Source of the DNA: Symsagittifera roscoffensis
Taxonomy: Eukaryota > Xenacoelomorpha > Acoela > Convolutidae
Length of the DNA stretch: 64,000 nucleotides
Reading direction: 5' to 3'
Assembly (NCBI RefSeq): GCF_963678635.1
Contig: NC_087063.1
Location: 63,967,290-64,031,289, forward strand
The notes under the pieces are model-generated. The model was not told where the DNA came from and did no database searches. It worked only from the letters and a program-made list of their open reading frames with translations. Each line of letters begins with the position of its first letter. The first letter of the stretch is position 1. The translations under genes were made by a program, and so were the position numbers. Positions 43,801-56,257 of the stretch are shown one piece after another.

Positions 43801-45240
43801 ATTTTATCTGAGCTTGATCAATTTACTTTTTTATAATTATTTGCTGCGTGTTTTTTTTCAAAAATTGAAAAACGTTTCTGATGAAATAAGAGCCAATCCA
43901 CTGAACAATGATTCCTAATCTATCTGAAGAAAACGATTATTGTAAATTGCCCTCAAGGTTTGATTTTCGCTTTTTTTTGTTCCAAGTTCGACATCAAGCC
44001 CATTTTCGTATGTGTGATTTTTTTGGATATTCTGTTTTCTTGTTTGGATTCTTCCTGGTGCATGGTTTTAATGAGTGAACTCTTCTTGTAAGATTGAAAA
44101 GCAAATGTGATTAAAATAAGCCAATCCATCTTTGATTCCAATGAAAACTGTTTTCATCCGAGTTTGATTAAATTATTATTTTTTGTTTCGCTGAACTAAT
44201 GATACTCTTGAATGTTTTATTCGAAAACACTATTATTGGAACTAATGATTTAGAGGACTATATGATAAACAATGTTTTCTGTAAGAACGCTTCGTTTTTT
44301 TTTGATTTTGTGCGACCTTAATTCCAATGTTCATTTTCCCCCTTATCTCTCTTGATGCTGTTTTACGCCTGGTTTTTGTTTCATGCATTGTGTTTACGGT
44401 GGTACAATTTCTCGATTGAACACATCTTAAACCTTGATTCATTGAATTATTGGTTTTTTTTCTGAAGCTTGTAGTAAAGAGTTTTTCGTGATGATTTTTC
44501 AGCCAATCCTTCTTTGATTCTAATGAAAATAGAAATTATCTGAGCTTGATCAATTTACTCTTTTGTAATTACTTGCTGCACTTTTATTTTCAAAAAATTG
44601 AAAAACCTCTGATGAAGTAAGAGCCAATCCACTGAACATTGATTTCTAATCTGTCTGAAAAAAAATGACTTTCGATTCATGTAAATTGTCCTCAAGGTTA
44701 GGTTTTGGCTTTTTTTGTTAATAATTCGACATCAAGGCCATTTTCCAATGTGTGATTTGTTGTTGGTCTTCTGTTCTCTTGTTCGGAGTTTTCTGATTGC
44801 ATGATTTTAATTAGTGAACTATTCTTGAAAGCTTTAAAATTATTTTGATGAATATAAGCCAATTCTTCTTTGATTCCGATGAAAACTGTTTACCTCCGAG
44901 TTTGATTAAATTATTTTTTATGTCTCGCTGAGCTAATGATACTCTTTGAATGTTTTGTTTGAAAAGAGTATCATTGAAACTAATGATTTAGGGGATTATA
45001 TACAAAACTATGTTTTTCCTTCTCTATAAGAACGCTCCATTTTTTAGATTCTGTGCGAACTCAATTCCATTTTTTTCTTATTCATCTCTCTGGATGATGT
45101 TTTCCGTCTGCATTTTGTTTCTTGTATTTTGTTTGCGGTTGCACGATTTCTTTATTGAACACATCTTGAACCTTGATTCATTGAATTACTGGTTTTTTTT
45201 TGAAGCTTGTAGTAAAGAGCTTTTAGTGATGATTTTTCAG
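37258..45240 (+). repeat. Higher-order repeat, ~4,426-bp period, two copies, the second one monomer shorter
   Basis: 37,258-40,250 matches 41,683-44,680 at offset ~4,426. 40,530-41,540 matches 44,220-45,230 at offset ~3,692, so the second copy lacks one ~734-bp monomer. In the first copy the extra monomer shows as a local duplication (39,816 and 40,561, offset 745). This overlaps the end of the 1,737-bp block because the second unit of that block is also the start of this one. Confidence 0.88.
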
Positions 45241-48200
45241 CCAATCCTTTTTTGATTCTTGAAAGCTTCAAAACCAATTGTGATTAAAATAAGCCAATCC
45301 ATCTTTGATTCCAATGAAAACTGTTTTCATCCGAGTTTGATAAATTATTTTTTTGAATTAGTTATTAGTAAAGAGTTTTCGATGATGATGATTTGTCAGC
45401 CAATCCTTTTTTGATTCTAATGAAAATAGATTTCATCTGAGCTGGATCAATTTAATTTTTTGTAACTATCTGCTGCACGTTTATTTTCAAAAAATTGAGA
45501 AATGCTTTTGATGAAATAAGAGCCAATCCACTGAAGAATGATTTCTAATCTATCTGAAGAAAATGATTTCGATTTTTTTAAAATTGCCCGTAAGGACTGA
45601 TTTTTGCTTTTTTACAAATTCGTCATCAAGGCCATTTTTTTATGTGTGATTTTTTGTTGGTATTGTGTTTTCTTGTTCGGAATTTTCTGATTGCATGATT
45701 TTAATTAGTGAACTCTTCTTGAAAGCTTTAAAACCAATTGTGATTAAAATAAGCCAATCCATCTTTGATTCCAATGAAAACTGTTTTCATCCGAATTTGA
45801 TTAATTTTTTTGAATTAGCTATTACTAAAGAGTTTTCGACGATGTTGATTTGTCAGCCAATCTTTCTTTGATTCTAATGAAAATAGATTATATGAGCTTG
45901 ATCAATTGAATTTTTTCTAATTATTTGCTGCGCGTTTTTTTTCTTCAAAAATTGAAAATTTTTTCCGATGAAATACGAGCCAATCCACTGAACAGTTATT
46001 TCTAATCTATCTGAAGAAAGTGTTCGATATATGTAAATTGCTTTTAAGGTTTAATTTTTGCCTTTTTTGTTAAAAGATCGACATGAAAGACTTTTTATTA
46101 TGTATGATTTTATGTTGGTATTCTGTTTTCCTGCTCGAAATTTTCTGACTGTATGATTTAAATTACTCAACTCTTTTTGAAAGCTTTCAAACTAATTGTG
46201 ATCAATATCAGCCAATCCTTCTTTGGTTCCAATGAAAACTATTTTTTTTCTGACTTTGAATGAACTTTTTAATGTACGTTGAACTAATGATACTCTTGAC
46301 TGTTACGTTTCTTGCATTGTGTGCGCGGTTGCAAGATTTATCTATTGAACACATACTAAACCTTGATTCATTGTATTACTGGTTTGTTTCTGAAGCTAGT
46401 GCTAAAGAGTTTTCGGTGATGATGATTCGTCAGCCAATCCTTCTTTGATTCTAATGAAAATGATTATATCTGAGCTTGATCAATTGAATTTTTTTAAATT
46501 ATTTGCTGCGCGTTTTTTTTTCAAAATTTGAAAAACGTTTCTGATGAATTAAGAGCCAATCCACTGAACAATGATTTCTAATCTATCTGAAGAAAACGAT
46601 GTTTGATTTTTGTAAATTGCCCTCATGTTTGATTTTCGCTTTTTTGTTCCAAGTTCGACATCAAGGCCATTTTTGTATGTGTGATTTTTTGTGTGTATTC
46701 TATTTTCTTGTTTGGATTTTTTCTTGTGCATGTTTTAAATGAGTGAACTCTTCTTGTAAGATTGAAAAGCAAATGTGATTAAAATAAGCCAATCCATCTT
46801 TGATTCCAATGAAAACTGTTTTCATCTGAGTTTGATTAAATTATTATTTTTTGTTTCGCTGAACTAATGATACTCTTGAATGTTTTATTCGAAAACACTA
46901 TTATTGGAATTAATGATTTAGAGGACTATATGATAAACAATGTTTTCTGTAAGAACGCTTCGTTTTTTTTTGATTTTGTGCGACCTTAATTCCAATGTTC
47001 ATTTTCCCCCTTATCTCTCTTGATGCTGTTTTACGTCTGGATTTTGTTTCATGCATTGTGTTTACGGTGGTACAATTTCTCGATTGAACACATCTTAAAC
47101 CTTGATTCATTGAATTACTGGTTTTTTTCTGAAGCTTGTAGTAAAGAGTTTCAAGTGATGATTTTTCAGCCAATCCTTCTTTGATTCTAATGAAAATAGA
47201 GTTTATCTGAGCTTGATCAATTTACTCTTTTGTAATTACTTGCTGCACTTTTATTTTCAAAAAATTGAAAAACCTCTGATGAAGTAAGAGCCAATCCACT
47301 GAACATTGATTTCTAATCTGTCTGAAAAAAAATGACTTTCGATTCATGTAAATTGCCCTCAAGGTTAGGTTTTGGCTTTTTTTGTTAATAGTTCGACATC
47401 AAGGCCATTTTCCAATGTGGATTTTTTGTTAGTCTTCTGTTCTCTTGCTCGGAATTTTCTGATTGCATGATTTTAATTAGTGAACTTTTCTTGAAAGCTT
47501 TAAAATTATTTTTGATGAATATCAGCCAATTCTTCTTTGATTCCGATGAAAACTGTTTGCCTCCGAGTTTGATTAAATTATTTTTTATGTTTCGCTGAGC
47601 TAATGATACTCTTTGAATGTTTTGTTTGATAAGAGAATCATTGAAACTAATGATTTAGGGGATTATATACAAAACTATGTTTTTCCTTCTCTATAAGAAC
47701 GCTCCATTTTTTAGATTCTGTGCGAACTCAATTCCATTTTTTTCTTATTCATCTCTCTGGATGATGTTTTCCGTCTGCATTTTGTTTCTTGTATTTTGTT
47801 TGCGGTTGCACGATTTCTTTATTGAACACATCTTGAACCTTGATTCATTGAATTACTGGTTTTTTTTTTAAGCTTGTAGTAAAGAGCTTTAAGTGATGAT
47901 TTTTCAGCCAATCCTTTTTTGATTCTTGAAAGCTTCAAAACCAATTGTGATTAAAATAAGCCAATCCATCTTTGATTCCAATGAAAACTGTTTTCATCCG
48001 AGTTTGATTAATTTTTTTTTGAATTAGCTATTAGTAAAGAGTTTTCGATGATGATGATTTGTCAGCCAATCCTTTTTTGATTCTAATGAAAATAGATTTC
48101 ATCTGAGCTGGATCAGTTTAATTTTTTGTAACTATCTGCTGCACGTTTATTTTCAAAAAATTGAGAAATGCTTTTGATGAAGTAAGAGCCAATCCACTGA

Positions 48201-49410
48201 AGAATGATTTCTAATCTATCTGAAGAAAATGATTTCGATTTTTTTAAATTGCCCGTAAGGATTGATTTTTGCTTTTTTGTTACAAATTCGTCATCAAGGC
48301 CATTTTTTTATGTGTGATTTTTTGTTGGTATTGTGTTTTCTTGTTCGGAATTTTCTGATTGCATGATTTTAATTAGTGAACTCTTCTTGAAAGCTTTAAA
48401 ACCAATTGTGATTAAAATAAGCCAATCCATCTTTGATTCCAATGAAAACTGTTTTCATCCGAGTTTGATTAATTTTTTTGAATTAGCTATTAGTAAAGAG
48501 TTTTCGACGATGTTGATTTGTCAGCCAATCCTTCTTTGATTCTAATGAAAATAGATTATATGAGCTTGATCAATTGAATTTTTTCTAATTATTTGCTGCG
48601 CGTTTTTTTTCTTCAAAAATTGAAAAATTTTTCCGATGAAATACGAGCCAATCCACTGAACAGTTATTTCTAATCTATCTGAAGAAAGTGTTCGATATAT
48701 GTAAATTGTTTTAAGGTTTAATTTTTGCCTTTTTTGTTAAAAGATCGACATGAAAGACTTTTTATTATGTATGATTTTATGTTGGTATTCTGTTTTCCTG
48801 CTCGAAATTTTCTGACTGTATGATTTTAATTACTCAACTCTTTTTGAAAGCTTTCAAACTAATTGTGATCAATATCAGCCAATCCTTCTTTGGTTCCAAT
48901 GAAAACTATTTTTTTTTTCTGACTTTGAATGAAATTTTTATTGTACGTTGAACTAATGATACTCTTGACTGTTACGTTTCTTGCATTGTGTGCGCGGTTG
49001 CAAGATTTATCTATTGAACACATACTAAACCTTGATTCATTGTATTACTGGTTTGTTTCTGAAGCTAGTGCTAAAGAGTTTTCGGTGATGATGATTTGTC
49101 AGCCAATCCTTCTTTGATTCTAATGAAAATGATTATATCTGAGCTTGATCAATTGAATTTTTTTTAATTATTTGCTGCGCGTTTTTTTTTTCAAAATTTG
49201 AAAAACGTTTCTGATGAATTAAGAGCCAATCCACTGAACAATGATTTCTAATCTATCTGATGAAAACGATGTTTGATTTTTGTAAATTGCCCTCATGTTT
49301 GATTTTCGCTTTTTTGTTCCAAGTTCGACATCAAGGCCATTTTTGTATGTGTGATTTTTTGTGTGTATTCTATTTTCTTGTTTGGATTTTTTCTTGTGCA
49401 TGTTTTAAAT
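45241..49410 (+). repeat. Higher-order repeat, ~2,668-bp period, about 1.7 copies
   Basis: A-type sites at 45,238, 45,397, 45,854, 46,431 and 47,167 are followed by 47,905, 48,063, 48,522 and 49,100 at a constant offset of ~2,668. The unit mixes one or two full monomers with truncated ones of ~158, 459 and 577 bp. The ~158-bp one comes from a deletion between site A and the 'CTTGAAAGCTT' block (45,255 and 47,923). Confidence 0.87.
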
Positions 49411-52400
49411 GAGTGAACTCTTCTTGTAAGATTTTAAACCAAATGTGATTAAAATAAGCCAATCCATCTTTGATTCCAATGAAAACTGTTTTCATACGAG
49501 TTTGATTAAATTATTATTTTTTGTTTCGCTGAACTAATGATACTCTTGAATATTGTATTTGAAAACACTATTATTGGAATTAATGATTTAGAGGACTATA
49601 TGCTTAACAATTTTTTCTGTAAGAACGCTTCGTTTTTTTTCGATTTTGTGCGACCTTAATTTCATTGTTCATTTTCCCCTTATCTCTTTGATGCTGTTTT
49701 ACGTCTGGATTTTGTTTCATGCATTGTGTTTACGGTGACAATTTCTCGATTGAACACATCTTAAACCTTGATTCATTGAATTACTGGTTTTTTTTCTGAA
49801 GCTTGTGGTAAAGAGTTTTATGTGATAATTTTTCAGCCAATCCTTCTTTGATTCTAATGAAAATAGATTTTATCTGAGCTGGATCAATTTAATTTTTTGT
49901 AACTATCTGCTGCACGTTTATTTTCAAAAAATTGAGAAACGCTTTTGATGAAATAAGAGCCAATCCACTGAAGAATGATTTCTAATCTATCTGAAGAAAA
50001 TGATTTCGATTTTTTTAAATTGCCCGTAAGGATTGAGTTTTGCTTTTTTGTTACAAATTCGTCATCAAGGCCATTTTTTTATGTGTGATTTTTTGTTGGT
50101 ATTGTGTTTTCTTGTTCGGAATTTTCTGATTGCATGATTTTAATTAGTGAACTCGTCTTGAAAGCTTTAAAACCAATTGTGATTAAAATAAGCCAATCCA
50201 TCTTTGATTCCAATGAAAACTGTTTTCATCCGAGTTTGATTAATTTTTTTTGAATTAGCTGTTAGTAAAGAGTTTTCGACGATGTTGATTTGTCAGCCAA
50301 TCCTTCTTTGATTCTAATGAAAATAGATTATATGAGCTTGATCAATTGAATTTTTTCTAATTATTTGCTGCGCGTTTTTTTTCTTCAAAAATTGAAAAAC
50401 TTTTCCGATGAAATACGAGCCAATCCACTGAACAGTTATTTCTAATCTATCTGAAGAAAGTGTTCGATATATGTAAATTGCTTTTAAGGTTTAATTTTTG
50501 CCTTTTTTGTTAAAAGTTCGACATGAAAGACTTTTTATTATGTATGATTTTATGTTGGTATTCTGTTTTCCTGCTCGAAATTTTCTGACTGAATGATTTC
50601 AATTATCAACTTTTTTGAAAGCTTTCAAACTAATTGTGATCAATATCAGCCAATCCTTCTTTGCATCGAATGAAAACTATTTTTTTTCTGACTTTGAATA
50701 AAATTTTTAATGTACGTTGAACTAATGATACTCTTGACTGTTACGTTTCTTGCATTTTGTGCGCGGTTGCAAGATTTATCTATTGAACACATACTAAACC
50801 TTGATTCATTGAATTACTGGTTTCTTTCTGAAGCTAGTGCTAAAGAGTTTGCGATGATGATGATTTGTCAGCCAATCCTTCTTTGATTCTAATGAAAATA
50901 GATTATATCTGAGCTTCATCAATTGAATTTTTTCTTATTATTTGCTGCGCGTTTGTTTTCAAAAATTGAAAAACGTTTCTGATGAATTGAGAGCCAATCC
51001 ACTGAACAATGATTTCTAATCTATCTGAAGAAAACGATTTTAGATTTTTGTAAATTGCTCTCATGTTTGATTTTCGCTTTTTTGTTCCAAGTTCGACATC
51101 AAGGCCATTTTTGTATGTGTGATTTTTTGTGTGTATTCTATTTTCTTGTTTGGATTTTTTCTTGTGCATGTTTTAAATGAGTGAACTCTTCTTGTAAGAT
51201 TTTAAACCAAATGTGATTAAAATAAGCCAATCCATCTTTGATTCCAATGAAAACTGTTTTCATACGAGTTTGATTAAATTATTATTTTTTGTTTCGCTGA
51301 ACTAATGATACTCTTGAATATTGTATTTGAAAACACTATTATTGGAATTAATGATTTAGAGGACTATATGCTTAACAATTTTTTCTGTAAGAACGCTTCG
51401 TTTTTTTTCGATTTTGTGCGACCTTAATTTCATTGTTCATTTTCCCCTTATCTCTTTGATGCTGTTTTACGTCTGGATTTTGTTTCATGCATTGTGTTTA
51501 CGGTGACAATTTCTCGATTGAACACATCTTAAACCTTGATTCATTGAATTACTGGTTTTTTTTCTGAAGCTTGTGGTAAAGAGTTTTATGTGATAATTTT
51601 TCAGCCAATCCTTCTTTGATTCTAATGAAAATAGATTTTATCTGAGCTGGATCAATTTAATTTTTTGTAACTATCTGCTGCACGTTTATTTTCAAAAAAT
51701 TGAGAAACGCTTTTGATGAAATAAGAGCCAATCCACTGAAGAATGATTTCTAATCTATCTGAAGAAAATGATTTCGATTTTTTTAAATTGCCCGTAAGGA
51801 TTGAGTTTTGCTTTTTTGTTACAAATTCGTCATCAAGGCCATTTTTTTATGTGTGATTTTTTGTTGGTATTGTGTTTTCTTGTTCGGAATTTTCTGATTG
51901 CATGATTTTAATTAGTGAACTCGTCTTGAAAGCTTTAAAACCAATTGTGATTAAAATAAGCCAATCCATCTTTGATTCCAATGAAAACTGTTTTCATCCG
52001 AGTTTGATTAATTTTTTTTGAATTAGCTGTTAGTAAAGAGTTTTCGACGATGTTGATTTGTCAGCCAATCCTTCTTTGATTCTAATGAAAATAGATTATA
52101 TGAGCTTGATCAATTGAATTTTTTCTAATTATTTGCTGCGCGTTTTTTTTCTTCAAAAATTGAAAAACTTTTCCGATGAAATACGAGCCAATCCACTGAA
52201 CAGTTATTTCTAATCTATCTGAAGAAAGTGTTCGATATATGTAAATTGCTTTTAAGGTTTAATTTTTGCCTTTTTTGTTAAAAGTTCGACATGAAAGACT
52301 TTTTATTATGTATGATTTTATGTTGGTATTCTGTTTTCCTGCTCGAAATTTTCTGACTGAATGATTTCAATTATCAACTTTTTTGAAAGCTTTCAAACTA

Positions 52401-52945
52401 ATTGTGATCAATATCAGCCAATCCTTCTTTGGTTCGAATGAAAACTATTTTTTTTCTGACTTTGAATAAAATTTTTAATGTACGTTGAACTAATGATACT
52501 CTTGACTGTTACGTTTCTTGCATTTTGTGCGCGGTTGCAAGATTTATCTATTGAACACATACTAAACCTTGATTCATTGAATTACTGGTTTCTTTCTGAA
52601 GCTAGTGCTAAAGAGTTTGCGATGATGATGATTTGTCAGCCAATCCTTCTTTGATTCTAATGAAAATAGATTATATCTGAGCTTCATCAATTGAATTTTT
52701 TCTTATTATTTGCTGCGCGTTTGTTTTCAAAAATTGAAAAACGTTTCTGATGAATTAAGAGCCAATCCACTGAACAATGATTTCTAATCTATCTGAAGAA
52801 AACGATTTTAGATTTTTGTAAATTGCTCTCATGTTTGATTTTCGCTTTTTTGTTCCAAGTTCGACATCAAGGCCATTTTCGTGTCTGTGATTTTTTGTGT
52901 GTATTCTTTTTTCTTAATTAGTTTTTTTTCTTGTGAATGTTTCAA
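49411..52945 (+). repeat. Higher-order repeat, 1,768-bp period, two full copies
   Basis: A sites at 49,834, 50,294 and 50,869 repeat at 51,602, 52,062 and 52,637, all at offset 1,768. C sites at 49,223, 50,991 and 52,759 show the same step. One unit is three monomers of ~733, 460 and 575 bp. The two copies differ at only a few positions, so this is among the youngest duplications in the window. Confidence 0.9.
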
Positions 52946-55900
52946 ATGAGTGAACTCTTCTTGTAAGATTTTAAACCAAATGTGATTAAAATAAGCCAAT
53001 CCATCTTTGATTCCAATGAAAACTGTTTTCATACGAGTTTGATTAAATTATTATTTTTTGTTTCGCTGAACTAATGATACTCTTGAATATTTTATTTGAA
53101 AACACTATTATTGGAATTAATGATTTAGAGGACTATATGCTAAACAATTTTTTCTGTAAGAACGCTTTGAATTTTTCGATTTTGTGCGACCTTAATTCCA
53201 TTGTTCATTTTCCCCCTTATCTCTCTTGATGCTGTTTTCCGTCTGAATTTTGTGTCATGCATTGTGTTTACGGTAGTACAATTTCTCTGCTGAACACATC
53301 TTAAACCTTGATCCCTTGTTTTACTGTTTTTTCCGAATCTTGTAGTTAGGAATTTTTAGTGATCATGCTTTTACTGCCAACCTTCTTTGATTCCAATGAA
53401 AATAGATTATATCTGAGCTTGATAAATTTAATTTTTTGTATATTTTTGCTGCCCGTGTATTTTCAAAACATTTTAAAATGTGTCTGATGAAATTTTTGCC
53501 AACCCACTGATTAATTTTTTCTAATCTATCTGAAGAAAGTGATATCCGATTTTTGTAAAATGCCTTCAAGCTTTGATGTTTTTTTTGGTACTAGTTGGAC
53601 ATCATGACCATTTTCTTATGTGTGATTTGTGTTGGTATTCTGTTTTCTTGTTCGAAACTTTCTGATTGCATAGTATAAATTACTGAACTCTTCTTGAAAG
53701 TTTCAAAACTAGTTTTGAAGATGATCAGCCAATCCTTCGTTGATTCCATGAAAACTATTTTTCTACTGAGTTTGAATGAATCATCTTTTCTGATGTTTCG
53801 CTGAACTAATGATACTCATGAATGTTATGCTCGAAAGCATTTTTTTTTGGAGCTGATGATTTAGGAAACTTAATGCTCAACAATTTTTTCCGTTTTGTCT
53901 ATGAACTCTTCGTTATTTTCAGTTTTATGCGACATTAATTCCATTGTTCATTTTTCGAATTTATCTCTTTTGATGCTGTTTTCCGTCTGAATTCTATTTT
54001 TTGCACTGTGTGCGTGTTTGCAAAATTTGTCTATTGAACACATTAAACCTCGATTAATTGTTTTACTGTTTTTTTCTCAACCTAGTAGTAAAGAGTTCTT
54101 AGTGATGATGATTTGTCAGCCAATCCTTCTTTGATTCTACTGAAATTAAATTATATCTGAGCTTGATCAATATTGTTTTTTTTTGTAACTATTCGCTGCA
54201 AAAAATTGAAAAACGTTTCTGATGAAATAAGAGCCAATCCACTGAACAATTATTTCTGATCTATCTGAAGAAAATGATGTTTGATTTATGTAAATGGCTT
54301 CATAGTTTAATTTTTGCTTTTTTTGTTACGAGTTCGACATGAAAGACTTTTTTATAGTTGATTTTATGTTGGTATTCTGTTTTCTTGTGATGATGGTCAG
54401 CCAATCCTTCTTTGATACCAATGAAAACTGTTTTTTTCTGACTTTGAATGAAAATTTTTAATGTACGTTGAACTAATGATATTTCTGACTGTTATGTTTC
54501 TTGCATTGTGTGCGCGGTTGCACGATTTATCTATTGAACACATATTAAACCTGGATTAATTGTTATACTGGTTTTTTCTAAAGCTATTATTTAAGTGTTT
54601 TCGGTGATGATGATTTGTCAGACAATCCTTCTTTGATTCTAATGAAAATAGATTATACCTGAGCTTGATCCTTTTATTTTCTTTTGTATTATTTGCTGCA
54701 CGTTTATTATCAAAAAATTGAAAAAAGTTTCTGATGAAATAAGAGCCAATCCACTGAAAAATGATTTCCAATCTATCTGAAGCGATGATTTTCGAGTTAT
54801 GTTACTTGCCTTCAAGGTTTGATATTCGCTTTTTTCAAGTTTGACGTGAAGGCCCTTTTCTTGTATGATTTTGTTGGATTTTTGTTTCCTCTTTATTTTC
54901 AAAAAATTGAACGTTTTTTTTCAAAAAATTGAAGAACGTTTCTGATGAAATAAGAGCCAATCCACTGAACAATTATTTCTGATCTATATGAAGAAAATGA
55001 TGTTCGATATATGTAAATGGCTTTCAAGGTTTAATTTTTTGCTTTTTTTGTTACAAGTTTGACATGAAAGACTTTCTTATATTTGATTTTATGTTGGTAT
55101 TCTGTTTTCTTGTTCGAAATTTTCTGACTGCATGATTTTTATTACTCAACTCTTTTTGAAAGCTTTCAAACTAATTGTGATGATTATTTGCCAATCCTTC
55201 TTTGATTCCAATGAAAATTTTTTTTTCTGACTTTGAATGAAAAATTTTAATGTACGTTGAACTAATGATACTCCTGACTGTTATGTTTCTTAAAGCTTTA
55301 AATTTAGTTGCGATGATTATAAGCCAATCCTTCTTTGATTCTAATGAAAATAGATTATATCTGAGCTTGATCAATATACTTTTTTGTCATTATTTGTTGC
55401 AAGTTTATTTCCAAAAAAATGAAAAATGTACTGATGAAATAAGAGCCAATCCACTGAACAATGATTTCCAATCTATCTGATGAAATGATTTTTGAGTTAT
55501 ATAAATTGCCTTCAAGTTGTGATATTTGCTTTTTTTCAAGTTTGAAGTGAAGGCCATTTTCTTATGATTTTGTTGGGTTTTTTTCCTCTTTTGAAGTTTT
55601 CTTGTTGCATGATTTTAATGACTGTACTCTTCTTGAAAGCTTTAAATTTAGTTGCGATGAATATAAGCCAATACTTTTTTTGATTACAAGTAAAAATTAT
55701 TTTCTGATTTTGAATAAATTAACCTTTCTTATGTTCCGCTGAACTAATGATACCCTTGAATGTTATGCTCGAAAACAGTATTATTGGAGCTAATGATTTA
55801 GAAGACTTAATGCTCAACAATGTTCTCCATTTTGTCTATGAACGCTTCGTGATTTTAAGTTTTATGCGACATTAATTTCATTGTTCATTTTTCGAATATA

Positions 55901-56257
55901 TCTCTTGATGCTGTTTTCCGTCTGAATTCTGTTTTTGCACTGTGTGCGCGTTTGCAAAATTTATCTGTCGAACACATATTAAACCTCGATTAATTGTTTT
56001 ACTGGTTTTTTTCTGAAGCTAGTAGTAAAGAGTTTTTAGTGATGATGATTTTTCAGCCAATCCTTCTTTGATTCCAATGAAAAATTTTTTTACTGACTTT
56101 GAATAAAAATTTTTAATGTACGTTGAACTAATGATACTCCTGACTGTTATGTTTCTTGCATTGTGTGCGCGGTTGCACGATTTATCTATTGAACACATAT
56201 TAAACCTCGATTAAATTTTTACTGGTTTTTTTCTGAAGCTAGTAGTAAAGAGTTTTT
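52946..56257 (+). repeat. Diverged satellite block with truncated and chimeric monomers
   Basis: Sites are worn here (53,377 TGCCAACCTTC; 54,618 CAGACAATCC). Short duplications such as two adjacent 'CAAAAAATTGAA' copies (54,899-54,936) and a ~60-bp deletion at 54,388 relative to 62,040 are visible. An A-to-B chimera lies at 56,056. The ORFs on both strands are repeat artefacts. Confidence 0.75.
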
